The position numbers and the translations under genes were made by a program. Below, piece after piece: positions 17,886 to 28,600 of a DNA stretch of 64,000 nt. Numbering within the stretch: position 1 is the stretch's first letter; each line of letters begins with the position of its first letter. The notes under the pieces are model-generated. The model made no database searches. It was not told the origin of the DNA and worked only from the letters and a program-made list of their open reading frames with translations. Origin of the DNA: Fibrobacterota bacterium (lineage in GTDB: Bacteria > Fibrobacterota > Chitinivibrionia > Chitinivibrionales > Chitinispirillaceae); NCBI GenBank assembly GCA_023459055.1, contig JAEWVR010000035.1:62001-126000 (forward strand), written 5' to 3'.

Positions 17886-20800
17886 GAACGATATTTTTAG
17901 TAGTAGTAACTATTCTGATTGCACAAGTAAGCGGGAAGGCAGCAGATAGCTTGTCTGTCAAGTGGCTGCTTGAGGATGCTTTTGAGAATGACTATATTCC
18001 GCTCAGTGAAGCAAATTATGTTTTACCCGATGAAGTAAATCAGGCACTTGAACTTTACAATGAGGGTGAATATCGCCGGTGCATAGAGATACTTGAAAAA
18101 GTACGGAAACTTGAGCTTCCTGATAACAGGCTTGACTTTGTTGCTTTTCTGCTCGCTGAAGCATACCGTCAGCTGAAAATCAGGGAAAGTGCACGGTTTG
18201 AGTATGAATTTGTTGCAGAACACTTTCCTGGAAGCGATAAAACCGCTCCGAGTCTGTTCAGGATCATGGAATTTGCTGTAGATAAGAATGATGTCGATAA
18301 AGCTGATAGTGTCTATCAGGAATTCAGAAAACGATACCTTAAACATCCACTTTATAATTCAGTTTTGTATACGTACGGAAAACTGTTGTTCCGGATAAAC
18401 CGTTTTGAAGAAGCTGCAATGTATCTTTCCCAAATCGCAAAGACGTCTACTCGCTTTCTGCAATCACAATTCCTGATGTCCTTATGTCATATACAGACAA
18501 AAGATATGCAAAAAGCACTGTTTCTGCTTGATTATGTCAGAAAAAATTCCCAGAATAATGAAATGACTGCTGAAGCAACGATTTTGATTGGTGATATTTA
18601 TTACGGACAGAAAAATTTAAAAGTCGCACTCGAAATGTACATGTCCGTTCCAGAGTCGGCATCCCGGTATCATTATACACTTGTAAAAACTGCAAAAGCA
18701 GAGGCTGAACTTGGAAATTTTGAGAATGCAATGGAAATTGCGAAACAGTTTCTCAGGAAATATAAGAATAGTGAACACTATTTCGAAATGGCATCAATAC
18801 TTGAGCAGGCATATATTAAACTTGGTGATGAAGGTAATGCGTCAAAGGTTGATGGACTGATTCAGAATCAGATTGTCAATGTACGGCTCGCATTTGAAAT
18901 ATTCCAGGAAATTGATCACCTTGTTGACTTATCAAAAAACTGGCAGATACTTGAATACGAGGCAATTAAGGCAGGACATAGTGAAATTGTCCAGTATTCT
19001 CAGAATGTTAAGAAACGTATAAGAGATCTTGATTATAAGTTCAATCAACTGCTGGCCGGAATTGATCCGGGAAGCACGCAGAAATACAGTAATGTTGTTC
19101 CACATCTTGCAGAACGACGCTATCTTGCACTTATAAAAAAACAAATGACCTCAGTTGCAGATTCAATTAATAAAATGAAAGGTACGCTGCATTCCAAAAT
19201 CGGTCTCAGCAATAAACGGGAACGCGGCAATGCACTCACAGATGAACTCGGAGCTCTTGATGACAGGCTGGCGCTATTCCAGAAAGAGTATCAGACTCTT
19301 GACAGAGAATATATGCTTGTTTTAAAAGAATGCCTTGGTGGTGAATCGGAAACACGTAATGCTGATGAGGAGATGCAGACGAAATTTGTTGACTGGGCAT
19401 TCATGAAATATCAGGACAAAAAAGAAACATTAAAGAAAATGGCGGAGGATATTGCAGCGCAGAAAAAGGCTGCTGCCAAAGGTGATTCATCGCAGAACGC
19501 GAAGGTGTTGAGTGGTGCCCTGACACAGCTAAATTATGACAAAATAGAAAAAACGATTGCTGATGAGCGAAACAGGTTGATTGATCATATCGAGATGATG
19601 CAGGAGATTTACAGAAAGAATCAATGGAATTCACAGATACTGTATCGTCTTGCAGAATTGTACTTCGATCGTGCGGGCGATGAATTCAGAGAAAAATTAC
19701 GCAAGTATGAGAAAAATATGGCTGAACAGAAAGACAGCGTAAATCTTGTATTTCCTGAATATGACCTGACACGTGTGATTGTCATTTACGATTCGATTGT
19801 ACAGCTTTACCCGAAGAGTGAAATTGCGGATGATGCCATGTTTTATAAAGCGGCAGCTTTGCAAAAGGAAGGTAATGAGGATGGCGCAAACGAGGCCATG
19901 AAAGCGCTTGTGGAAAAATATCCTGAAAGTGAATTCTTTGTCGAAGCAAATATGAACATTGGTAAATATTACTTTGAACATCCAAAAGCAGAAAAAAATA
20001 CCGGGTACAAAATTGCCGAGGAAGCGTATCGAAAAGTACTTTTTTATCGTGATCATCCTCAATTTGTTCAGGCTTTATATCACCTCGGCTGGTGTTATTA
20101 CATGCAGGATAAATTTGATGAAGCCATTGCGGTATTTAAATATCTTGTCGAAGAGGCAAAGCTTGACTTTGATCCATCAAAAATGGAGGAAAAACAGATT
20201 GTTAACCCGCTTCTCAGAGGTGAAGCCATTGATTATATCGCTATTAGTTTTGACGAAGAGGGAAAAGTTGAGGACGTGCTGAAATTTCTTCAGCTGATTG
20301 GCAATGATGACTATTCGGCACTTGTGTTAAAACGCATAGCAGAACTTCGTGCGGAGGATCTTGATTATGATGCTGCTATAAAAATGAACAGGCGGCTCCT
20401 CTCTCAGTTCCCGTATAGTACATCTGCTCCTGAAGCGTCAATATCGATAGTAAAACTTTTTGAAATAATGGATAAACCAGACAGTGTGCAGGTTGAGCGT
20501 CAGCATCTCTTCGATCTCTATTGCAAGGGTAGTAGCTGGAATGCAGAAATAAGTAAACGCGACACATTTCTTGTCAAAAAGATCGATTCGGTTGTAATAG
20601 CTATTGGGCTTTCTATTGCAGATGAATATTATCGAAATGCAGAAAAGAGTGTTGGACAGGATGAATATAAAAAAGCTGCTGATGCATATAAACTGGTTGT
20701 TGATAAGTACCCTGATGAAAAGAGTGCTGGTGATGCCCGGTGGAATCTTGCTGTAATACTTGAAACAAAACTATTTGATAAACCAACTGCATATAACGAA

Positions 20801-23686
20801 TATATACGTTTCAGCCAGCTCCCTCATATCGATTCAACCCGGCGTGAACAGGCTGCATTGAATGCTGTGGCAATCGCTCAGTCAATGGTGCCTGTTGATT
20901 CAGCTGCTGATAAAGGAGCACTTGACTTTTCCAGTGAAAAGGTGGTTGAGGCAGTCAACAATTATCTGAAAGTATTTCCTGGTGGTGGCTCCTATAACAA
21001 GGTATTACTGGGCATGGGTGCAATCTACTTTAACCGTCAAATGTATCAGCGGGCTGAAGAAGTTTATAAACAGATAATTGATAAAGGATCTGGAGAAAAA
21101 GAATATTATGAGGCACTGCTCTTTATGGCGCAGTGCTATTTCGGACAGGAAAAGTGGCCCCCTGCAATCAATGCGTTTGAAATGGTTTGGAAAGGGAGTG
21201 ATAACCAGGGACATCGGACAACTGCACGTAAGTTTTTACTGCAGGCTGAATTCCTTTCTGCAAAGAGTCACTTTGCAAGTGCTAATTATGATCTTGCCGC
21301 ACAGGCATTTGCAGCAATCGAACAAAAGTATCCCGGAAGTGAATACGGTGATATCGTTCTTTTTAATGCGGCTGAAGCTCATGAGAAAAAAGAGCGATGG
21401 AATGACGCAACGGAAAGCTATTTACAACTTGTAACTAAATATCCTGTATCAAAACTTGCAGCTGATGCACTCTTTAATGCGGCTGGGGATTTCGAAAAAA
21501 CCGACAAGTATGCACGTGCTGCTGACTGCTATAATCAGATTGTCAATCAGTATGCAACATCGGATAAAGCAAAGGATGCGCTTTTTAATCTTGGCCTTTG
21601 CTATGAAAAACTGGGTAAGCTTGATGAAATGGCTGGAGTTAATGAGCGGTATTCTTCGATGTATCCCGGCGAAAAAGATGTCGAAACAATGTTGCTTCGA
21701 AGTGCGGCCTACTATGCTAAATCAAACTCATTTGATAAGGCCATTAATGTTTACAGAAATTTTGTACGGCGTTTTCCGAACAGTACCAGAACAATTGAAA
21801 GTTTGTTTATGATTGCAAAATGTCAATATGATATGGGTGATAAAGATAATGCTGTTCTTGGTTTCAGTCAGGCGGAGCAGCAAAATATCAGATTTGCACA
21901 GGAAGGTATCGAAACCAATAATTACTATGCATCAGAAGCCGCGTTTATGACCGGTATGATTAAAAGGGATAAGTTTCTCGCAATAAAGCTGATTCTTCCT
22001 GATGAAGTATTAAAGCGTCTGGTAAAGGAAAAGTCTGATCTGCTTAATGAATCGGCAAAAGCCTTTCAACGGGTGATTCAGTATCAGAGCGAAAAAATGT
22101 TTGAGGCAGCATATCGCGTTGGCCAGCTTTATGAAGATATGGCTATTGCCTACAAAGAACAGGATCGGCCCAAACTTGACCCATTGAAAGCCGCGGTGAT
22201 GGAAAAAGATATTCTTAATGTGTCATCACAGCTTATGCAGAAATCGTTCATCCCGTATACAAAAGTAATTTCGCTGGCCAAAAGTTTTGATTCCCTTACG
22301 GTTGATCAGCGTGTATGGATTCAAAAATCACAGGAAGGAATTAGTGGTAATTTCCTGAAAGCCGGACAAATGCTCTTCAATTCAGTTGCAGCAATGAATG
22401 ATGCGCCGATTCCAAAAGAAATTCAGGATAAGCCACTTCACTATTATCAGTATTTAAAGCAGCTTCTCGAAACCCTTGCACCGCTAAAACTTCAGGTAGC
22501 AAATTATTTCGGTAACGTGTTACTGCAACTTGATACATTGAAACTACGTAACAATGATGCGGCCCGTGAATGTGCAAACCAGTATGCGTTTGTAAATTAT
22601 CTCATTGGTGATGGCTATGATAAACTATCAACAATGATTCTCAGCAGAACAAAAGATATTACAAAGAATATGTCGGAAAGTGAAAAGGAAGACCTCGTTT
22701 TCCAGCTTGAGGACATTGTGTTTGAATTGCAGGACAAGGCGATTGTTGAATTTGAGGATGGGTTGGGGAGAATTGAAGAGAAAATGCTTGCAGATAGCCC
22801 ATGGTATACTAAAATTATCGAATCACTGGCACGGCTCAGTCCTGATAAATATGGCGCATCATTTTACAAAACGGATGTTTTTGTTTCAGGAAGCAATTGG
22901 GTTGTACGAACTGACAGTGTGCAAAACTGGAACAGCAATGATGTACCGAAAGAGGGATGGAATGCTACCAGAAAGAACGACATGAAACTTGATATCGCCG
23001 GTGGCAGTGCATCAGGAATGTGGGGAACTGATCAGGATACACGCGTGTATATGTGGAAAAATGTTTTTCTCAACGGAACACCGCGTAATGCCTCGGTCTA
23101 TGTCAGTTCAATGAATAAATACAACCTTTATGTAAATGGAACATTAACATTAAAAGACACTATCGGAAAAACTGATATCGGTCGAACCGATAGTGCAACA
23201 GGGATCGTTGCATTGTTGAAAGGTGGAGATAATGTTATTGCAATTGAGGGAAAAGCTGATAGCGGGCAGTTAAAAGGAATTTGTGTTGTCTTTAATGCAT
23301 TGCTTGATACAACTGCACATTTTCAGCCATCAATTTCGCTTCCATCAGCGTTTGCATCAATGCGTAAAGCAGAAATTGCTGCAGCCGCAGACGAGCTGAA
23401 AGCTAAAGCATCTGCCGGAGCTGATACAACGAATACGAGGACATCACAGGGAACTGCCATTGCTGATGATTTTGTAAAGAAATATAAGAACAGGGGAGTG
23501 TTTCTTAAAGCAATTGCAGATTTTGAAGCAAAGGAACGTGAAATCAACAACCAGATCCGGCTTGAAGAGGGTGAGGTACAAAAACTCCGGGTTCAGAATG
23601 CCGAACTTGATGCTGCATTACAAAAAGTTAATGCAGAAATAGAGGAACTTAAAAAACAAAAGGAAAATAAGTCAAAAGACAAGTGA
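17882..23686 (+). CDS. Giant secreted TPR protein (1934 aa) with an embedded beta-sandwich and C-terminal coiled coil
   Basis: The ATG at 17882 overlaps the preceding TGA (ATGA) and gives MRTIFLVVVTILIAQVSGKA as a signal peptide. Most of the protein is TPR and helical repeat of the outer-membrane tetratricopeptide type (KSEIADDAMFYKAAALQKEG, LDYDAAIKMNRRLLSQFPYS, WNDATESYLQLVTKYPVSKL). Near residues 400-590 a charged coiled-coil region interrupts them. Around residues 1660-1800 lies a beta-sandwich (SNWVVRTDSVQNWNS, TRVYMWKNVFLNGTP, YNLYVNGTLTLKDT, NVIAIEGKADSG) resembling the galactose-binding-like domain found in rhamnosidase N-termini. The end is a Lys/Glu-rich coiled coil. I infer an envelope scaffold that binds glycan; no close named family is recognised. 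Confidence 0.82.
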   Translation: MRTIFLVVVTILIAQVSGKAADSLSVKWLLEDAFENDYIPLSEANYVLPDEVNQALELYNEGEYRRCIEILEKVRKLELPDNRLDFVAFLLAEAYRQLKIRESARFEYEFVAEHFPGSDKTAPSLFRIMEFAVDKNDVDKADSVYQEFRKRYLKHPLYNSVLYTYGKLLFRINRFEEAAMYLSQIAKTSTRFLQSQFLMSLCHIQTKDMQKALFLLDYVRKNSQNNEMTAEATILIGDIYYGQKNLKVALEMYMSVPESASRYHYTLVKTAKAEAELGNFENAMEIAKQFLRKYKNSEHYFEMASILEQAYIKLGDEGNASKVDGLIQNQIVNVRLAFEIFQEIDHLVDLSKNWQILEYEAIKAGHSEIVQYSQNVKKRIRDLDYKFNQLLAGIDPGSTQKYSNVVPHLAERRYLALIKKQMTSVADSINKMKGTLHSKIGLSNKRERGNALTDELGALDDRLALFQKEYQTLDREYMLVLKECLGGESETRNADEEMQTKFVDWAFMKYQDKKETLKKMAEDIAAQKKAAAKGDSSQNAKVLSGALTQLNYDKIEKTIADERNRLIDHIEMMQEIYRKNQWNSQILYRLAELYFDRAGDEFREKLRKYEKNMAEQKDSVNLVFPEYDLTRVIVIYDSIVQLYPKSEIADDAMFYKAAALQKEGNEDGANEAMKALVEKYPESEFFVEANMNIGKYYFEHPKAEKNTGYKIAEEAYRKVLFYRDHPQFVQALYHLGWCYYMQDKFDEAIAVFKYLVEEAKLDFDPSKMEEKQIVNPLLRGEAIDYIAISFDEEGKVEDVLKFLQLIGNDDYSALVLKRIAELRAEDLDYDAAIKMNRRLLSQFPYSTSAPEASISIVKLFEIMDKPDSVQVERQHLFDLYCKGSSWNAEISKRDTFLVKKIDSVVIAIGLSIADEYYRNAEKSVGQDEYKKAADAYKLVVDKYPDEKSAGDARWNLAVILETKLFDKPTAYNEYIRFSQLPHIDSTRREQAALNAVAIAQSMVPVDSAADKGALDFSSEKVVEAVNNYLKVFPGGGSYNKVLLGMGAIYFNRQMYQRAEEVYKQIIDKGSGEKEYYEALLFMAQCYFGQEKWPPAINAFEMVWKGSDNQGHRTTARKFLLQAEFLSAKSHFASANYDLAAQAFAAIEQKYPGSEYGDIVLFNAAEAHEKKERWNDATESYLQLVTKYPVSKLAADALFNAAGDFEKTDKYARAADCYNQIVNQYATSDKAKDALFNLGLCYEKLGKLDEMAGVNERYSSMYPGEKDVETMLLRSAAYYAKSNSFDKAINVYRNFVRRFPNSTRTIESLFMIAKCQYDMGDKDNAVLGFSQAEQQNIRFAQEGIETNNYYASEAAFMTGMIKRDKFLAIKLILPDEVLKRLVKEKSDLLNESAKAFQRVIQYQSEKMFEAAYRVGQLYEDMAIAYKEQDRPKLDPLKAAVMEKDILNVSSQLMQKSFIPYTKVISLAKSFDSLTVDQRVWIQKSQEGISGNFLKAGQMLFNSVAAMNDAPIPKEIQDKPLHYYQYLKQLLETLAPLKLQVANYFGNVLLQLDTLKLRNNDAARECANQYAFVNYLIGDGYDKLSTMILSRTKDITKNMSESEKEDLVFQLEDIVFELQDKAIVEFEDGLGRIEEKMLADSPWYTKIIESLARLSPDKYGASFYKTDVFVSGSNWVVRTDSVQNWNSNDVPKEGWNATRKNDMKLDIAGGSASGMWGTDQDTRVYMWKNVFLNGTPRNASVYVSSMNKYNLYVNGTLTLKDTIGKTDIGRTDSATGIVALLKGGDNVIAIEGKADSGQLKGICVVFNALLDTTAHFQPSISLPSAFASMRKAEIAAAADELKAKASAGADTTNTRTSQGTAIADDFVKKYKNRGVFLKAIADFEAKEREINNQIRLEEGEVQKLRVQNAELDAALQKVNAEIEELKKQKENKSKDK

Positions 23687-23726
23687 TCATTCGCTGATTA
23701 CATTGTTAATTGTCAAAACAAGATAC

Positions 23727-25607
23727 ATGGCACTCATTAATCTCAGTAATATTACTATCGCATTTGGTGGACCATTAATTCTCGATAATGTTACCCTTGA
23801 TGTACAGAAGGGGCAGAGGATCTGTATCCTTGGACCAAACGGTACCGGAAAATCAACGCTGCTTAAAATCATTGCCGGAACGGTACATCACGATAGCGGT
23901 ACGATTGTCACCGAACCATCACTACGTATTGCTTATCTGCAGCAGGATGTCCCCGATAATTTTGATGACACTGTTGAGCATGTGATCATGGCTGGTGCCG
24001 GCAAAACAGGGGAGATGCTCGTTCAATGGAATCGTATGCATGAGCAGAATGGCGATTCTGAGAAGATGCATGCTTTACATAATGAACTTGATCATCACAA
24101 CGGGTGGGAGATCCAGACTGCAACAAACCGGATTCTATCGCAGATTCAGCTTGATGGAAAAGCTCAGTTCGCATCACTTTCAGGCGGATTAAAACGGCGT
24201 GTGATGCTCGGACGTGCTCTGGTGGTCGAACCTGATGTACTGCTGCTTGATGAACCCACAAACCACCTTGATATCGAATCCATTCAGTGGCTTGAATCAT
24301 TCATACTCGGATCAAAACTGACCATTCTCTTTGTGACACATGACCGTGCACTGTTGAAACGGCTCGCAACCCGTATTGTCGAACTTGACAGAGGTAAACT
24401 CTATGACTGGGCGTGCAATTACGACACATTCCTTGAACGTAAACAGGCTGTACTTAACGCAGAGGAAAAAGAATGGGACCGGTTTGATAAACTTCTTGCG
24501 CAGGAGGAGGTCTGGATTCGAAAAGGTGTAAAGGCCCGTCGATGCCGTAATGAAGGACGTGTAAAGGCACTCTTGCGGATGCGTGAAGAGCGCAGGAAAC
24601 GTCGCGAGCGCACTGGGAATGTAACGATGGCGATCAGTGAGGCACAGCGGTCGGGTGATCTTGTCATTGATGCAGAAAATGTCTCATTCTCGTATACTGG
24701 TGTACCGATAGTTGACAAGTTGAATGTTGTGGTCAGCAGGAATGACAAAATAGGAATAATAGGGAAAAACGGTTGCGGTAAAACGACACTTATAAAATTA
24801 CTGCTTGGAAAATTGCAGCCATTATCAGGTATCGTAAAATTCGGCACAAATCTTCAGGTTGTCTATTTTGATCAGCTTCGCGAAATTCTCGATCCTGAAA
24901 AGACAATATGGCAGAATATTCTGCCGGGTGGGGGAGACACGGTACATGTCAATGGTGCTTCAAAACATATTATTTCGTATCTTCAGGATTTTCTTTTTAC
25001 GGCTGAACGGGCAAAAACACCTGTCAAGCACCTGAGCGGTGGTGAAAAAAATCGTCTGCTCCTGGCACGAATGTTTACACAGCCATCAAATGTGCTTGTA
25101 CTTGATGAACCAACCAATGATCTTGACATTGAGACACTTGAGCTGCTTGAAGAGCTTCTGAGTGAGTATCGCGGTACTGTTATCGTTGTAAGTCATGACA
25201 GAGTTTTTCTCAATAACCTTGTTACATCAACACTTGTATTTGAGGACAATGGGGTGGTCAAAGAGTATATCGGTGGTTATGATGACTGGGAACGTCAGCG
25301 TAAACCAATTGAAATCCAGCCCAAAAAAACAGAACAAAAACAAACTGATGTCAAAAGCGACATTGCGTCAGGTAAAGCTTCCTCTATTAAAAAACTAAGC
25401 TACAAAGAGAAACAACTTCTCGAAACGCTGCCTCAAAAAATAGAGAATCTCGAACTGGAGCAAGCTGAACTGAACCGGCAACTTTCCGATCCACAGTACT
25501 TTCAAAAGCCCGGGTTTGTTGCAGAAACAACGACACGTCTGTCACAGATTGAGCACGATCTTGAAACATCATTTACACAGTGGCAGGAACTGGAATCACG
25601 TTTGTAA
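23727..25607 (+). CDS. ABC-F family ATPase, Uup-like
   Basis: A soluble twin-ATPase of 626 aa from the ATG at 23727; an in-frame TTG at 23703 is less likely. ATPase 1 has GPNGTGKST, LSGGLKRRV and LLLDEPTNHLD. The linker is Arg-rich (KARRCRNEGRVKALLRMREE). ATPase 2 has GKNGCGKTT, LSGGEKNRLLLARMF and LVLDEPTNDLD. The C-terminus (after about residue 555) is a coiled coil (KEKQLLETLPQKIENLELEQ), as in Uup. There are no membrane segments. ABC-F proteins act on ribosomes, relieving stalling or conferring resistance; Uup itself is tied to replication/transposon precision and the ribosome. It starts 40 bp after the giant TPR gene and may be read through from it. Confidence 0.93.
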   Translation: MALINLSNITIAFGGPLILDNVTLDVQKGQRICILGPNGTGKSTLLKIIAGTVHHDSGTIVTEPSLRIAYLQQDVPDNFDDTVEHVIMAGAGKTGEMLVQWNRMHEQNGDSEKMHALHNELDHHNGWEIQTATNRILSQIQLDGKAQFASLSGGLKRRVMLGRALVVEPDVLLLDEPTNHLDIESIQWLESFILGSKLTILFVTHDRALLKRLATRIVELDRGKLYDWACNYDTFLERKQAVLNAEEKEWDRFDKLLAQEEVWIRKGVKARRCRNEGRVKALLRMREERRKRRERTGNVTMAISEAQRSGDLVIDAENVSFSYTGVPIVDKLNVVVSRNDKIGIIGKNGCGKTTLIKLLLGKLQPLSGIVKFGTNLQVVYFDQLREILDPEKTIWQNILPGGGDTVHVNGASKHIISYLQDFLFTAERAKTPVKHLSGGEKNRLLLARMFTQPSNVLVLDEPTNDLDIETLELLEELLSEYRGTVIVVSHDRVFLNNLVTSTLVFEDNGVVKEYIGGYDDWERQRKPIEIQPKKTEQKQTDVKSDIASGKASSIKKLSYKEKQLLETLPQKIENLELEQAELNRQLSDPQYFQKPGFVAETTTRLSQIEHDLETSFTQWQELESRL

Positions 25608-25639
25608 AACTTTTTGTAAAAAGAGTCGTATCGCGTACA

Positions 25640-28600
25640 TTACGACACCATAGTATCGCTCTGTCCCCGGATAAATTTGACATTTATAAAATCATTGTTA
25701 ATGGTTGATACCTTTGTCAGATTTATCAGATAGTTTTTTAAGTCGTCAACTTTCGTATATTCAGGTCTTGCCAGACTGACATGTACAGAACAGTTTCGTC
25801 CATGCTCTTTTGCCTGATACAGGGCGAAATCGCAAATGTTTATTGTTTGTTCGAATGTAAGCAGATCTGAATAACTCATAGCAAATGGAAGGTGTGCACA
25901 TCCTATTGAACAGGTTTTGTGTATGACCACATTATTAGGCAATTCAAAGCAGGTTTCTTTTACTGCATTCAGTATTTTTTCAGAAAATTGTTCAAGATAG
26001 TCAATTCTGGTTTTGTTTAAAATAATCAGAAATTCTTCACCACCCCATCGTACTATGAAATCTTCCGATCGTACAAGACTCTTCAGGACCTTTGTAATCC
26101 TGACAAGAACATCATCTCCGGCTGCATGCCCATAGGTATCGTTCACTTTTTTAAAATGATCGATATCGAGTAAATACATCCCGATTACTTTGTTGTCAAT
26201 CTGTAAATCTCTTTTTTGTACATTAAAGAACAGTTCCTGTTTAGATTTTACAAAATTATCTGATATATTGGTTATATGCTCATAGACATATCTTCTGTTA
26301 AATAATTTTGTCAATGGATCATGTTGTGACAGCTCTTTTAATTCTGAATTCGCCTGTGCAAGCTGTCTGGTTCGCTCATTGACTTTTTCTTCCAGATTCT
26401 CATATAATTGTGATTTTTCGACAGATATCGCAATTTGTGAAGACAAAATTTCAATTATTTCTATTCGCTGGGCATCAAATACATTCTCGGATAGATTATT
26501 TTCAAGATAGATAATTCCTTTCAGATCATTCTGATACAGTATTGGCACACATAAAATCGATTTGGCATTTACTCTTTTTATGTAATCATTGTTTTTGTAA
26601 TAGTAGTTTGCTGTCGCATTACTGACGACAATAATTTCATGTGTTCTTTTTACATACTCTACGATATCAGAGCAGAAGTCATCACTTTCATGTAATGGAA
26701 TGGAATCACTTATTCTTATTTCCTCATTTTCCCTGTTCTTAACAGCCTGAACATATAATTTCTTATCATTTACATTTTTTAAAATGACACATCCGTTCTG
26801 AGCACCGGCGTTTTCTATAATGGTACTCATAAGTACTTTTAGAAGTTTATCGAATTTAATCTCACTTGAGATCGCCTGCGTTGTTTTCAGAATAGACTTG
26901 ATATCAAGGTTAAATGTACTTGAATGAATACTTGTTTGTCGTGTTGTATCTGTTGTTGCAGACTGTTTTGATTGTAATAAACTTCCGGCATGCGTCAGAT
27001 CAGAGGAGAGGCGGGAATACTTTTTTTCTAATAGAGCAAGTTTTGCGTAAGCACCCCAATGGCTATAGAAATACAAAGCTTCCTTTATAAATGTTTTCCC
27101 AATGGTTTCTTCACTTCTGGATAACCAGAAGTCACCAATAATTTCATTTATTACCGCCCTCATATTAATAAATTCTCCCGGTACTATCGAATCGAGAGCC
27201 TGTTTATATAAACTGGTGATTACTTCAAGAGAATCATGATTGATCCTTGCCCGTTCTGCTGCAACAATTGAGTACTTGTGCGTAAAATTTTCAGGACAGT
27301 TTTCAGCCCATATCTTCAGACTCTCAAGCTTGTTGTCAATTTTAATAAGGAGTTCATTTTTTTTGTCGCCTGGTTCATTATCGTAAAGTTTTATATAACA
27401 CAATGCACTGAACATGGTATAATCAGCCAGGGAAAACAGACCCGTTCCTCCCTGAATGTTCGGTTCTGTAAACTCAATCCATTTATGTGCAGATTCATAA
27501 TTTCCAAGTATATAATTAATCATAGTGTTAAAATGTCCAAATTTAAAAGTAACAGTCATGTTACTCTCTTTCTTAATCTGATCAAGAATATAATTTTCCA
27601 TTTCTGCATTATATGCCGATTGAAACTGGTTTACTACATGTTTAACTAAGAATATAAATGGCAGTAAAAACATTGCTTTATGAGAAAATAACATTTTTTC
27701 TGCTTTTTCCAGATCATGTTTATATTCATCCATGTTTTTTCCGATAAAGAACAGATGGTCCTGTTTGTAAACAGTTGACCAGAAAGAATGCATGATATCA
27801 CCGGTTTCAATTCCATATTTTATTGAAAGATCAAAATAGTCCAATCCTTCTGAATAATGTTTTTTCCAGTGCGAAATGAAACAACCGAAAATGAAGTATG
27901 TTGATGATTTTAATGCATCTGATTTATACTTGTCAATAAGCGAAAACGCTGCTTTGTTGAATTGATAGGCAAGATCATAGTTACCGAGAACTGGTCCCAA
28001 TGTTATTCCGCACTCAGCTAAATTCTTGCATGATACTTCGACGGTTCCGTAATGTACTGCTGTATCAAACATTATCAGTTGTATTACAGTATTCAACGGT
28101 GGATACAATTCAAAAGCCAATGGTGCCCCTTGATATAACAGTCTCATAATCATGATTTTTTCCGGATCATGCATTACCGGTAGATTTATAAAGTCCTCAA
28201 TTGGTTTATGAGCCAGATAACCTTGCATTTTTCCGATCTCAGCACCAATATACGCATCAATTGCTCCGCGATTTTCAGGAAGACCAATGGCGAATAGTTT
28301 AAGTCCTTCATTTATCACGTTAAGTACGATTTCCCTTTTTTCTCCCATGTGGTCAAGAATCTTCGCTTTTAGTTCATACACCGCAGCCTTTTCTATGGTA
28401 GTTGATGCCAGCAAAAACGCAGCATCACATAAAGAGAGAATGTTTTCCATATCGCTTGATAAATAACAGCATTCAACAAACTCCAGTGATATGTTAAACA
28501 ATTTGTCGCCTAAAGAACGCCATTCATCATCAGATAATATTTTTTTACTTATGGCAAAGTAGTTTTTAGCAATATCATACGCCAGGTTCCGTTTTGCCTT

